From positions 4,421,001-4,485,000 of the forward strand of contig JACSYO010001856.1 of NCBI GenBank assembly GCA_016806645.1: a stretch of 64,000 nt of DNA, in the 5' to 3' direction. The notes beneath the pieces are model-generated. The model was not told the DNA's origin. It did no database searches and saw nothing but the letters and a program-made list of their open reading frames with translations. The translations under genes were made by a program, and so were the position numbers. Numbering within the stretch: position 1 is the stretch's first letter; every line of letters starts with the position of its first letter. The DNA comes from Ophiodon elongatus. Its lineage: Eukaryota; Chordata; Actinopteri; Perciformes; Hexagrammidae. This document shows positions 37,701 through 60,401 of the stretch, in pieces.

Positions 37701-40467
37701 GGAAATGAAGATTGAGAGGTGAGTAGTAGTATCATCGCCAAATAATTTCTGAAAAACATTTAAAAAACGTGCCCTCGAGCAATTTAGTATTGCACTTTCA
37801 TAAAGATGGGGGACTTGGGAAGAGATAGATTTAAAAAAATCTGTCTGAGTCTGAGATTTCCTAACGTTAAGTCCCAAGTGTACGTGAGGTCTCCAAAATA
37901 CAGGCTCCCACATATCCAATAATTTGAGTCAGTAGTATATTTTGTTAGACGCTCCCTCCCTGGTAGACTCCATGCCCCCACACGCCCAAGCCACAATAAT
38001 CCTGATGACATCACCAGGGTTCTCACAATAGCACTCCCTGTGACAAGAAAAGGGAGTGTGATGTGCAAAATTGGTTGAGTGCCCCTTTAAACCCCTTTAA
38101 TCTTAAAAGTGATCATGGTAAAATAACATGTCGAGTTTGGGACGCATTGGTGGCCTTGTCTGACCTCTCAGTGCTCAGAATACACCGGGTTTTAATAGTC
38201 CGAATCTGATCTACTGCGTTTCTTTGTTGCTGGTCTCGCCTGAGTGTTTGTAACAGCAGTGGTGCTGCAGCTTCGGCTCAAAGTGCTGAGTCACAGATCC
38301 TGACTGGATTAGGAAAATTATGGTATAGACCTCCAGTGGGAGCGGCAGGGCACAGATTTATGAGTCACACTGAAGCTGTTGAATATACAAAGCCGTAACT
38401 CATAATCTTTGTGTTTAAAAAAAAAATAAAAAACATGTTGAGTCACTAGAGATGCCACGTCAGAGTCATTCAAGCTCTGAGCACCAACTGGTGGAACTTT
38501 CTTGAAGGAAATGTGTGAATGCTGCAGACTGCCGTCTCTATAATGAGGCCTAAACATGATTTGTGTCACCGTTCTCTAACTGTTGTTGTCAAATGTTGTT
38601 ATGTTGTTCATTCCGTACACTTGACATCTATTGTACTTCTGTCCATCCGGGGAGAGGGATCCTCCTCTGTTGCTCTCCTGAAGGTTTCTTCCTTTTTTCT
38701 CCCCGTTAAAGGGGGAGTTTTTCCTGAACCGATGAGAGGTCCCGGGACAGAGGATGTCGTATGTCTACAGATTGTAAAGCCCTCTGAGGGAAATTTGTAA
38801 TTTGTGATTTTGGGCTATACAAAATAAATTCAATTGAATTGAATTGAAAAACCTCGAAGAACGAGGTAGACTGGCTTCGCTGAGGAAGATACATGTTACA
38901 GTGTGAGAACAAACCTTTTGACAGACAATCTAATTGACCAGAGGAAACAATTTAAAAAGCAAAACAAATGTAAGTTGTTAAGTTGTTTAATGTGGGGAAA
39001 AAAATCCTCCAAAAATCGCCCAATGAATAAATGTTGGAATATTATTTGTTTGTCTTTTTCAGCTCTATATTTAAGAAATGGTGTCTTTTTTGAGAACAGC
39101 TAGCATTTCTTGCACATATACTGAAATTAATATTTGGTTTACGGATTGATTTGAACAGAAAATCTTAAAGGTGTAAACAAATAACAATGTTTTTGTATGC
39201 AACCAACCCTGACAACAGAACGTGTCCATGTGCAGGATTAAGAGCTTGCAGGATTAGCCAGGGAGCACATGCAGACAGCTCTGACAGGAACGAGCAGTTA
39301 CGCAACATGACAGCGCTGCAGCTCCAGAGTGGCTCAGGACACGCACCTGACCGACAGGTGGGTAATGAGCAAAGCAAAATAGGCCCCGAATATACACAAA
39401 CATTCATCATCAGAAGAACGGCGGCCACAGCAATGGCAGCCAAAGACTCCAAATGTGCAGCAGCATTTAAAATGCTGCTGGTTGGCGGCACATTTCCATG
39501 TTGAACTAAAGTTCGGTGAGCGGACAGCTGGTTTGTGTTGGCTCCAGACAAGAGCACATATGGTGTTGTTCTCCTCTCCATCGGCCCCACCTCTTTGTGT
39601 GAAAAGGAAGATGCCCACAGGAACAACAACACATTCAAATATAAGCTCAAATAAAATGTGTGCAAGTCTTTTGTTTGCAGAACATAATTACATTTCACTC
39701 CTGCAAGTAGCAACCTGCCTCGTATGATACAATCACTGTGTAAAGTACTACTTTGTAATAACAGAGCCTCACACGTAATAACAGAGTAGTCTCACATTTA
39801 ATTCTCGCATTCTACCGGGACAATAATAAGATGGCATGTTGGGATGAAGGACCTACAAATTACATATTGGCTGTGTTCTGGATAAACTGCTTTATTTTCA
39901 CGACTGAACCCCTGAATGTATTTCATGGGTAACGTTCTGATGGGAAATGATAAAGAAGAGAAAATTGGAATTATGATATATAAAAAAAAGCTATAAAATT
40001 AAAGACATTTGTCAGCCAGTGGTTGATTACTGAGGAAAGACCAAACTGTTGCACAGTTTCCTTTATGTCATTGAAGCCCCCACTTTTACCATCATCAATA
40101 GACATTGACACCCAGTAGGGGAAAAAAAAAACTAAACTTCTCCTCATGAGTCAGTAAAAGTAATAGACTAAGGGTCAACTAACTACCTTAATGTGAGACA
40201 GAAAAACATGGCATGGGAAATAAGACTAAGTCTGGATGTCATAGTTCTCCTGTGGGATATTTGGGTTAAAATAAAGTCTGGTGTTAGAAGTAGAAACTAT
40301 GAGACTCTAGTCAACCACATAAACAGACAGCAGGAGTTCTGAATGAACGCGGTTAAACAGATCTGCGTCGATGGTTTAAAAAAGGACTTACCTCTGACTG
40401 AACACAGGCAAAGTAGAAGAGTTAATGTCGTAAACGTAGCTGTCAATACATTTCCGGGACGTTTCAT
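30575..40467 (-). CDS. mfge8: Milk fat globule-EGF factor 8 (lactadherin), three-EGF form
   Basis: A secreted bridge between phosphatidylserine on dying cells and integrins on phagocytes. Ten coding exons on the minus strand join in phase to 471 aa: 40392-40467, 37240-37365, 37019-37150, 33455-33568, 33078-33259, 32836-32991, 32583-32727, 31602-31786, 31343-31498, 30575-30718. They encode a signal peptide (1 to about 26), EGF1 (27-67), EGF2 (68-111) with an RGD at 89-91, EGF3 (112-149) with a Ca-binding NVNDC start and a hydroxylation-type C-x-D-x4-Y-x-C, and then discoidin domains C1 (150-310) and C2 (311-471, ending LELLGC-like MELLGCDD). Each EGF is one exon; each discoidin domain is three. 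Three EGFs recall EDIL3, but the hapln3-abhd2 neighbours identify mfge8. Confidence 0.93.
32480..32516. repeat. (TAA)n microsatellite
   Basis: AAT/TAA trinucleotide array of about 12 copies in the mfge8 intron between the C1 and C2 exons. A similar, shorter one lies at 33989-34009. Confidence 0.9.
34681..34720. repeat. (GT)20 microsatellite
   Basis: Perfect GT array in the mfge8 intron between the EGF2 and EGF3 exons. Confidence 0.97.
35133..35197. repeat. Hairpin: 15-bp perfect inverted repeat with embedded direct repeat
   Basis: GACAGGAAACTGAAG (35143-35157) is followed by its exact reverse complement (35182-35196) across a 24-nt loop. The word AAGCTCCCTT occurs at 35133-35142 and again inside the loop at 35160-35169. 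It lies in an mfge8 intron and has no match to a gene I know. Confidence 0.7.
38637..38850 (+). mobile_element. SINE-like element in mfge8 intron 1
   Basis: An ordered set of words (GAGAGGGATCCTCCTCTGTT, GAAGGTTTCTTCC, GGGGGAGTTTTTCCT, AGATTGTAAAGCCCTCTGAG, TTGGGCTATACAAAATAAA-like) ending in AATTGAATTGAATTGAA is a short retroposon I recognise from many teleosts. The 5' part may be missing. Confidence 0.65.
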
Positions 40468-41880
40468 GGTTGTTTACTCTGACTTTGTTTGTTCCGCACG
40501 ATTGTTTGTTCGCAGCGCTGAACGTCTCACTAATGCTGCCTTAAGGTGCTGTCGGAAATATCGGGACTCCGACTGGGATATAAAGGAAGGACGAAGGGGA
40601 TGAATGAGGGAGCTGGGATTTTTCGATAATACCCGATTTAGGGACATGTGACGTTACATGGGCGGAGAGCTCGGCTGTAAACAGATCGAGACAAGCAACG
40701 TTTCCCTGCCCAGAAGGACATATAAACACACGTTAAATAATTGGCATGTTTCACTTACAGGCTTGGTTTGTGAGGTCCTCCTCTCCCAAATGTGCGATTT
40801 TGGGAGAGAGCCGTGAAAATTCGAGTGAGCTCACAATTTTGTACTTCGGATTAATTCAATACCCGTGGGAAAACTCTGCATTTGACCCTTGCCAACTATT
40901 TAGGAACACAGCAGGCACCATCCAACTCCAGTTATGAGGTCAGTCCACTGTTTCTATAACACCATACATTAGGTTACTATTAATGAACTCTGGATAAGTG
41001 GCCAAACATTTAATTTGAAAGGCCATAACTGTCCCACCAGTGATTACATTATACTGAAGCTACATAATCATGGTTCATTTTGTTTCCTCTCCCATTTTTT
41101 GGCAGTAAGTGTTTATGTAGGTTGTAAGTGTACATACAATTGTCAAAATAATAGTCTACTTTACTTTAGACATTGCATTATTGTTCTGTTTTCACCGGGA
41201 ACCTAGCACAATTACACTTAATTTGACTGTTTATGCATTATACATTACTAGCGTTAAGAGCTTCATAAAGGAATCTGTTAAACTCTGTCGCCATCACGTG
41301 GGTATTATGTTGTACTTGCAACAGGAATCCCATCTTATCGAGTTTGTCCTCTTACTAATAGTGAGAGTGACTTAAGACTCATTGGTCACTTCAAAGCTGT
41401 GATTAATTAAATATATACCTATACAGCAGTGCAATAAGTAACAAGCTCTTGCAAATTTACACTACATGTCCTTTAGTGGATGTGTATGCTCCTAAATTTG
41501 CAAATTAATAAACATAATTTGTATGTGTTGATATAGAAATACACATCCATCAGTTGAGCCAATCAATTATAACAGTAACTGCTGGTGGATGCCAGTATAT
41601 GGAGATCAGTGTATAGTTGAAATATTATGTAACAGGTTTTTTTGCTCACGTTCGTGTCACGTTCAGGAAATGCTTTTTTACTTTTATAATGTCTGTGACT
41701 CTCTGGAACACTGTCATAACAAAAGAAAACATATAATACAAAAAAAGGATATTCTACGACCCCAAATATACATCATAAGAAGCGACATTGTAACGTTTCA
41801 CAGAGAAGGGGCGTGGAAAACTACCTCTCGCGCTACGTCATCGTCCGTTTGAACCAATGGGAGAGCCCGGACGCTCGAGC
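40468..41880. other. mfge8 / abhd2 divergent intergenic region
   Basis: No coding exon is visible between the two head-to-head genes. On the minus strand a TATA-like CTTTATATCC (40574-40583) lies about 110 bp upstream of the mfge8 start. Close to the abhd2 side are a TACGTCA half-CRE (41834-41840) and a CCAAT box (41854-41858) in CpG-rich sequence, which fits a housekeeping promoter. Confidence 0.55.
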
Positions 41881-42045
41881 CGCTGTCGCTGAGTCGGAGT
41901 GCGTACTACACGTCTAGGAGCTAACGCTAAGCTCCGGAGCCACGCAGACCAACACAAACAAACCGCACGCCACGAGTGTGACAGACAGAAAAAGAGCCCG
42001 TCGCGTTCAAGCAGCAGGGATCTGATTAATTTCTCCCAACAGATG
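41881..42045 (+). other. abhd2: Predicted abhd2 5' untranslated exon
   Basis: CpG-rich sequence ends in CAGATG|GTAAGT, a strong donor. Its 5' border is a guess. The terminal ATG could open either a short upstream frame or an N-terminally extended protein, depending on which exon follows. Confidence 0.5.
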
Positions 42046-43621
42046 GTAAGTAGAGTGAGTTAAATATGCTGCTTATGTGTTTTAATGCCGCTGCTCAGAT
42101 GATGCTAGCTACCTGATTTAGATCGATGACGGTAATTAACGGTCGAAATGTGGACCGTTAGTGACACGAGGCGATATAACGATAATTAAGAAGGAAACGG
42201 GGCTAACGGGTCTGCCTTTTTGTCACTGTGTTACTGCGCCAAATATCCAGGGGAGCCAGCCAACTCGTCCGAAAGGCGACATGTTTTTTTTTTCTTCTTC
42301 ATTTTCTGAAAGAAGATGCGCACGTGTTCCGGTTTAACGGGTGGCCGTGTTAACTGGTGACTTCCAGCCGAACGCGTCCGTTGTTGTCGTAGTTACAGAC
42401 AACCGTTGAGAATGGGAAGAGAACATGCGGCTGTCCTCGTAAATGCCGCGTTGTTTAATTATTAAATACGCTGTCAAACCTTCTCGTATACAGAATATAT
42501 CGTCTAAAAAATCATATTTCTAATTCTAAATTCTTGCTATTTTCAACAGCTGCAACAACAGACGCATTGGGCTGTAAGTCTCCAGTTAACACGGTCGCTT
42601 GTTAACCCGTAACACTCATTGGCCTGCTCTCACACAAACATAACACAAACGTTCAGGTTCGTTTCCGGTCTTTTTGCGTCCAGAAATGTGCCCCTTTTCT
42701 TAAATCACCATCCTCTAGCTGTGCAAGCTCTCAAAGAGCAACCAAGGTCCGTATTTGTGCCCTTGTGTCTGTAAAGTCATCTCTGGACTTGTTATGAGTC
42801 GTGACAAAGAGGGAAGAGCTAATGTTAGCAGCTGATCTGATGCCACATCGGATCCCATATTAAGTGACACAGCGTGGCTTATAATAACTCTATAAACACA
42901 CTTTGTCTTGGCATGAGCGAAGACAGATACAGTTACTCGCTGGAATTGTTTACAGTGTGTTGGCAGCGTGGCTGTGGGGCGGGTCAGGTCATTTAATTGG
43001 GGATATTTTATGCAGCTGGGGGATTATTCTGGCACCATGTTTGATTGGACCTGAGTTGTGTTTACAGGTGGTGTTTGTATAAATCCATCACTTCTAAAAG
43101 ACAGAGCCTGGCACTGTTTTGTAGGTGGTAATCTACATTAAAAGTGTGTGAGAGCAGTGATGGCAACTTCTCCTCTTTGGCAACACACCACTAATAAATG
43201 AATAATACACTGAATTGCATTAAGAATATGTGGGAAGATAAATATACCTGCCCCTGGTACCTCCTGAGTGGGTTTAAGGTTAAAGACACAGCAGTGATAC
43301 ATTGAGGTGGACTGATTGTGTTTTGAGAATGACCTGAATGGAGAAAAGCAAGTAACTCTTCACAGTTGATAAGCTTTGAATAGTGTTTTACTTCATAAAT
43401 GACTTATGATCCTTTTGAGTAATACATTTAATTACTGAATGTTGACCTCATACATCCAGGTGCATCTTATCTAGAGTAATTTTGTGACAAGACACTGGAA
43501 TAAGAAGAAAGTAGTCGAGGCATTTATATGACTTGCATCATAATTTAAGGACAAATGGAAAATAATACTAATCAATTACTATCATCAAAGGGTAATTTTA
43601 GTTTTCTGTGTTTGTCTTTAG

Positions 43622-43704
43622 GTTCGACCACATCACTGTGACTTCATCTCTTCACATTTTCAAACCTTTGGAGTTTTTGTTGGAGGCTAACTTCAACATA
43701 AAAT
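43622..43704 (+). other. abhd2: Predicted optional abhd2 5' UTR exon
   Basis: Bounded by a TTTGTCTTTAG acceptor and an AAAT|GTAAGT donor. If joined to the upstream ATG at 42043 it gives a 23-codon upstream frame ending TAA, so it would be untranslated with respect to the main protein. Confidence 0.4.
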
Positions 43705-44215
43705 GTAAGTAACGGTAACATTTCAGCTTTTCATTTTGTTCTTGTGTAACATCACTATCTGTACCAATAATAACAAAGCATTGCTTGTTTATATGTTAAT
43801 TGTATTTGGCTATTTCATTATAGCAATGGAAAACACCATCCTATTTTTATGAAATCCTGTACCACAACTTCCCTTTTTTTGTGGTGGCAGGATACACTGT
43901 GGCCTTTCTGAAACCTCTGCACTTCCTGTTTTTTTTTGCAATTTCGCAGCTCTGATGACTTTGTTTAATGCTTTGAACATATGTAACTTTTAAGTAAAAA
44001 GGTTACGGTATAACTATGTTGGTGCATTGAATTAGGGTTGTGTGCAGTCTGTCTGCTAGATGTACTGATTTATTTAAAGTAACATCGGTACCTCTATCTT
44101 TAATGTTGTGAGACTTTCTTTTGACACTTCGTAAGCTGTAATGTAATTAAGGTGAGTGTATTAAATAAGTGACTGCTTTATCTGACTGAGTTGCTCTCAC
44201 TCTATATTCCCACAG

Positions 44216-44257
44216 ATCTGTCGCTGCAGCGCCCTGGGCACCGTGAGGAATATTTAG
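44216..44257 (+). other. abhd2: Predicted optional abhd2 5' UTR exon 2
   Basis: A 42-bp segment between a TTCCCACAG acceptor and an AG|GTCAGT donor, GC-rich compared with its surroundings. Inclusion in transcripts is inferred only. Confidence 0.35.
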
Positions 44258-44544
44258 GTCAGTCAGACATCATCAGAAATATCCATGTCTTTGCCTTTTC
44301 CAATCTTTGCCTAATCAAAGCGAACCACATACTGATGAAACTGATAGTTTGTACTAGCCATGGGTGTTTTTAATGATTTTATATTTAAATGATGAAAAGC
44401 AGTACAACCTGTTTTTAAAATGCAGCTCTTAATTCATTGGCTGCGTATTTGTAAATGTATTTATTATCGAATTAGGTTAATTTGTGTTTTACAAGGGAAA
44501 GCACATAAACAAATGTGGGCCACTGTTTCATTTTTCAGATAATC

Positions 44545-54461
<9,917 letters not shown>

Positions 54462-56671
54462 ACTTCTGAACCTCTGTATCTCTCTCACTCTGTCTCTTCC
54501 CGCTCACCCTCTCCAAGCACCACTGCCCCAGCACTGAGGAGACACCTGAACTAAACCTTAAACTGCTCTCTCTTCTCTGCCTTCTCCTCTGGTGCTACCT
54601 ACCGCTCCCGACCCCACACATACCGGTCAAACACGTCTCCGCGCCTTCTCCACAGTTACCCTTTGTAATCACAATCACCTTACTGTATGTGAAGGAACAA
54701 AAACTAACTGCCTTTGTGCTCATTTCCGTTGCGAAGACTTTGACTTCCCGAGCAGAAACATTGTTTCTTTTCATGTACACGACAGTGATCCTTGGCTGAT
54801 GGAGGCATTGACCAAATATGACAAGAGATGAAGTCAAGCTGGCATTAAAAAGTTAAGTGAGAGCACCACTTTTGAGTAGTACAGTGAAAAACAAGAGCAC
54901 ACAAGAAGCCTCTTATTACAGTAATCAAGGACTGTGCCGCAGTCGGTGCCCATTCAATGCACCTGTAAGAAGCTCACTGCTTATCACCGCCAGGGCCATG
55001 TAGCCTAGTCTGCTGTCTTAACCAACACAGCGTCTTTGTAGTATGTATGATTGTGTGTATGTTTGTATGTAACTCACAGACGTAGTGTGTATGCCTGTGT
55101 GCGCCAGTGTAGGCCGAGAGTTAAAGACCCGTGACGGAGCATGTGATCTTTGTGTTCGGTAGGTGTGATCCAATTTCCCTGCCATGGTCTATTGGCCCTT
55201 CTATTGTCCGTTATTTTGGGTGAACTGTTGTTCCATTGTTTGTAGAAAATGTAAAGTATAGAAAAGTTAAGTATTATGGTGGGATTTAACACGTTATTTC
55301 CAGCTCATAGCATCCCCATGGCACTTGCGTTTGGCACCTGAAAGTGTTCAGTGCTTAGCAGACGTGCCCAGGGATCAACCTCAGAGGGGATCCATGCACA
55401 TTCCCACGGTCGCATTTTATCACTTTGATTCGGTGCACTTTACACCCTGTATGACATTATCATTTTTTCTTTTTTTTTGTTCATTGTTATTTTCCTCCTC
55501 ATTAGCCGAAGCGCAGGTATGGAGGTTATTGATGGTTTAGCTCTCCTCGCGACCGAGAGGAAGGACTGAAGGGAGCGAGGATGATAACGAAAAGTTAGAT
55601 GACTCAAGTGTTCCCCGTGTTGTCTTTGAGCCCTCTTACTCTTTCGTCTGCCTTTGATCAGCTGCAGGTCCAGCCAAGACTATGATATCTTTCTCTAGCT
55701 GCACTCCACCTTTTAAACACCTCCTTTGGTTCAAACATCTCGGTAGACTTTAGCATTGTCCAGCAGAGGATTCTGTGGCATGGACTGATTTGCCAATGTG
55801 GTCCTGTTTAATTAAGGGGAAAGTTCAGCAGTGTGAAGCAGATTTTCTCTTATAATCTGAGCTGGGAGGTGTGATGAGTAAGAGGGCCGACGACACCAAC
55901 GCTAAACCAAATGTTTATTTAGTGGATTGTTTGTACTACTGGTAATTATAAAAGTGATTGTTATATTGTTTAACTAGATGGAGAACACTGCATGTTAGAA
56001 TGAAGAGACGGATTTCATTGCAAGGGAATATTTTTGTTGCTAAGACTGCATTGAAAAGCTTTTCTTTACTTTTTTGACTGGGCGTTTGTTGAAATCTATC
56101 TGAAACGTGTCTGGATGAAAGCGTACTGCAATAATGGGACCTGTGGACATTTCAAAACCTGAATCTAATCGACTTTTTTTTTTTTTTTGCGAACCTTATT
56201 TAAGGGCTTAGGAAGCTTCTTCCGAGGCAAAGTCCAGCCAAGTAATCTGAACACTGTGATGAGACAGATGGACGGTTTGAAATGACGAAGGGATAGGCAG
56301 TCATTGAAAGTTTTCTCTTATAAGACCTGACTTTGATAGTATTTGAAAGAAGCAGCGTTTGTTTGAGTTCCAGGAAGTTTGGCATTTCAGGACAATTCAT
56401 ATTCGTCTTTGTGTCCGTTAGTCGCAACATTATGACTGAAGAATAATCAACCCGAGCATTAAAGTTCATTCTTGACCTTGGAAATAGGAGTTTGGGTTAC
56501 ATAGTAACCAGTCAACAACCACCAGTAATCAAAGCAGTTGTTCTTTGGCTCAAAGACAATCTCATAACCACAGTTTATGGAGATTTGTTTTGGTTTTTTA
56601 GATGTAATTGATTTAAATTTTAACTCCCATTTTAGAGATTATTTTGTGTGAATACTATGAAATCTAGGTTG

Positions 56672-57108
56672 TAAAGGGCCAGTGTGTGGTATTATGGGGG
56701 ATTTATTAGCAGAAATGGAATATAATATTCACAACTATGTTTTTATTAGTGTATAATCGCCTGGCATTTTGGTCGGCTTATAATGAGCCTTTCATATCTA
56801 CAGTACACGGTACTGTAGTCTCTTCTCAGAGACCGCCATGTTGCCCCTGCTGTGTTTCTACAGTAGCCCAGAACAGACGAACCAAACACGGGCTTTTACA
56901 TTTCTAGGTCACCTGAAGGCCTCCGTATGGTTCTCCGACACGCTTGTGAAGCTGCGGTAACGCGAGCCGCGGTCTGTCGGATACCACAGCTTTGCACTTG
57001 GCGGCTCACGTTACCACGGTCTGAGAAGGGGACGGGTGAGCGGCGGGGAATTCCGTTGGTTGCAACCACACCACTAGATGCCGCCGACTCCTACACACTA
57101 TCGCTTTA
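56672..57108. mobile_element. MITE-like element, copy B, in the abhd2 3' UTR region
   Basis: The ends TAAAGGGCCAGTGTGTGGT and CCTACACACTATCGCTTTA are imperfect inverted repeats, 437 bp apart. Internal blocks are shared with copy A at 7680-8000. GC-rich right half. Confidence 0.7.
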
Positions 57109-58774
57109 ATGCCACTAATGCTAACTTTGCTAATTGGGATTCACAGATCGGACTTGAGCCCTCTCAACTCCGGGTATCTGCCAATACCAAGGACCGATCC
57201 GATACCAGTGCCCTCTTCTTACATTCAGAATCTGTACACCGCATTGAGGGGAACATTTTTATTTACTCTCAGATGAAATGAGAGCAGGGATTGCCGTGAG
57301 TCGGCAGCCTGCAATGACCGAATTACACTAAATGTAATAATGACATTAACAACGAGAAGGGAACTCAGAGAGCCAAAGCCAAATGTCCGATCTCACAATG
57401 TGAACGAAAGTGAAAAATAGTTAGCGTATCCGCCCTACTATTCGGATCCGCTCCAAAATGTAACATGTTCTTCCTTGGAACATGCGTCACCCTTTCACCA
57501 ACTTTAATTCCAATCGGGCCAATAATTTGTCTGTAATCCTGCCAAACCAAACTGTAGTTAGTGTGGATCAGGGACATCTTGGCAGATACTCGATCAACCT
57601 GAAAGTGTTTGGGTCGGTGCATCTTTGCCTCTAAATTATACGGTCATCCCGCATCGTTCAAAACACAAATGACCGTCGCCATCTGTTGTCTTGGAGACCA
57701 AACTACAACTGCAAACATCCTTTCATTCATCTGCACTGAGATTATTTTCATGGTTCACTCTGTCCACAGCTCTCATTTCAACAAAATCAGCTGTGGTTTG
57801 GGTTTATTCTGGCTCTTTAAAATAATCAGATGGATATTAATGACACCAGCACAAACCCACTTTCTGCAGTGAGAGCCATTTGTGTTCTTTTTAAGATGTT
57901 TGCCTCCCCCCAGCTTTGCACAAAAATGCAGGTTTGGATGTATTATTTGGATGTATTTTTTTCTCGTCAATTATTTGGGGTATGTTTTTGTATTTTGTAC
58001 TGTTTTTATGACTTTTTTCGTGTTTTTTTTTTTGTTTGTGCAAATGCATCAGAGCGCGAGTGTTGAGTAAACATACAGTATATGTATACTGTCACCACCT
58101 CTGATTGACAAAAACCAAAACTTCTTCACTTTAACAATTAAAAAGAAATATATGAGTATAGTGTATATTAAAATATTTGAGGGAACAGGTGTGAAAAATA
58201 AAGGCAATAACCAACCAGGAGGGATTCTCTTATCATTTCAATGTTTCCTAATATGTGTCAAAGTATGTCAGACCAAAACACGTTCTTTTCTTCATGGAGT
58301 GAAATCTGAAATGTTGTTTTACTGTGTTGATATGAGAATATGCTCCTGTGTATTTAACATAGCCCCAGTGCTTCAAGCATCTTGTTTTTGTTTTTGTTTT
58401 CTTTTATTAAATATTGTGGGCTCATGTTTGAAAACTGAAAAATTCAAATATAAAAATGTTTTTGACTTTAAATGTCAATGGATCCAAAAAAAATTTATGG
58501 GGACGAACATTTCTCAGTGTTGTGTTCCTCTAGAACGGTTAAAAAAAAAAAAATTGAGTTAACCTACCGTAACCATTATTCAGCTTTAATTTAACATTTA
58601 CCAACATTTTGATGCTTAAAGGCGGTTAAGGGATGTGACGAGGACTAGAAGACGGGGCACACATAGTCACACAACATGATGTACTCTGATATTGAACACT
58701 GGGTGTTTTTGTTGAAGAAAACCAGTGGTGTGTGTGATCTGATTATGTGAGGAAATATGGTTATTGTGTTCCAA

Positions 58775-58780
58775 AATAAA
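58775..58780 (+). terminator. Candidate distal abhd2 polyadenylation signal
   Basis: AATAAA in AT-rich sequence about 4.3 kb after the stop, before a transposon copy and the convergent rlbp1 gene. Confidence 0.45.
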
Positions 58781-58994
58781 TTATTTTCTCAAAAGAAAAA
58801 ACAAGTTTCCGTTTCTCTTTTATTTTTATAATTATTTTTAAACATCTTGAACATAAATGTAGTTCAATAAGCTGTTATCTGGTTAATATGAAGGTTTACG
58901 GCTTACATTGTGCAAAATTGAGTGGATGGGATTTGTTCATTTGAAATAGTTGAGCCCCCTTGTGGCGACATTATAAACAAGTGACAGATAATTT

Positions 58995-59662
58995 CCTTAG
59001 TAAAAGTACTCCATTATAAGTAAAAGTCCTGTATTCTTAAAGCTTACTTAACTCAAAGTACAGAAATATTAAAAGCAAAATGTATGTAGCCAAGAGTACT
59101 GATTTCATCCATGTGACTGATATATTATTATTACATTATCAGATTTTTAATACTGATGTATCAATGTGTAAACTGCATTTCAGTTGTTTGAGGTGGAGCT
59201 GGTTTAACTTTAACAGTTTGGTAGTTTAGTGCAGTGGTTTTAAACCTGCTTTACACTTTACACTCCACTATATCTCAGAAGCAAATACCTCTTACCTCGC
59301 CATACACTTATTTGATATGTTATTAGTTACTTTGCTAAATATTACCAACAAATCAAACATTATTATAGATGAAGCTACACAGCAGTATGAAAAGTAATTA
59401 AAATTACCCCCACTTTTGCCATCTGCAACATTAAAATCATAAATTAATCTAAAAATGATTTATTATATTTTTTATTAATTAAATATGTGATGCTAATACT
59501 TTTACTTTTGGTACTTTGAGTATACTATCTGATGTTTGTACGTTTGTATTTTTACTTAAGTATCATTTTGAATGTAGGACTTTTACTTGAGAGAGAGTAT
59601 TTCTACACTGTGGTATTGCAACTTCAGAGAATGATCTGAGTACTTCTTCCTACCACTGGTCC
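58995..59662. mobile_element. AGTAAAAGTACTC-type DNA transposon, inverted copy
   Basis: It begins AGTAAAAGTACTCC, holds the AGTAAAAGTCCTGTATTC word and ends GAGTACTTCTTCCTACCACTGG, the reverse of the left end seen at 18762. It lies between abhd2 and rlbp1. Confidence 0.65.
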
Positions 59663-60401
59663 AGAGGGAAAGGTTTCCATGGTAACTTAAGTCAGACTAA
59701 TTTAAACCTCCTTTATGAAACAGAATTAGCTGAAAATAAACCACCAGGGAAGGTGAAATGACAGGAAGACAAATGATAAAAAGGACAATTCATATAAAAC
59801 TACAGACACAAAAAAAACAATTTAATTGAAAATATTCTAATCCAGTGCAAATTGCAGAATGGATTTTTGTGGTACATCAGGCATCCGAGGGTCACAACTC
59901 GAACAAAGCTGTTGAGACAAAGACCTGTTTCCATGGCACTGCATCAGGAGGCTCTCGCTCCTAAAACAATAATCAGTTTTCCCTCTTCATATCTTTCTCA
60001 ACCCCTGAGACTGAAAAACACCTCTGTTCTCCTTCAACTGAATCAACTGGCAAAAGGCTGCTCTGTGTGAGGTGAATTTCAATTTTAAGGCGAAGAACTC
60101 TCACATGAGCTACTCTCTGCTAGTAAAGTCACGATGAATGTCGGCGCTGTGAAGTAACAAACATTAACCGCCAAGTATTCTCTCCGTAACGTCTAAACAT
60201 CCTTTTTCTTTCCCATTTATATCACCATATATGTAATCATTTTACACCCGTCCCCTGCTCCTAAATCTAGATACTTATTTTTGCCCGTAGCAACTGCCTG
60301 AATAATAATACAAAATGTCAACCTAGCTTAAAAATCGACCGGATCTGAAGCATCTAGGGTGAAGGACACCACGACGATTGGGTTTAAAAAAAGCTATACT
60401 T

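Larger units (their letters stand above)
54462..58795 (+). other. abhd2: Predicted long abhd2 3' UTR
   Basis: About 4.3 kb without a recognisable gene follows the stop codon. Possible poly(A) signals include an AATTAAA-like motif near 56457 and a canonical AATAAA at 58775-58780. The human gene also has a long 3' UTR. A MITE (56672-57108) is embedded. Confidence 0.5.

Noticed and set aside
39165..39713. 182-codon minus-strand frame with hydrophobic stretches in mfge8 intron 1
   Set aside because: Both strands are open here, there is no family resemblance, and it lies in an intron. It would need transcript or conservation support.
30575..40467. Assignment as edil3 because of three EGF repeats
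   Set aside because: Neighbours hapln3 and abhd2 match the MFGE8 locus, while EDIL3 is beside HAPLN1. The discoidin sequences also fit mfge8.
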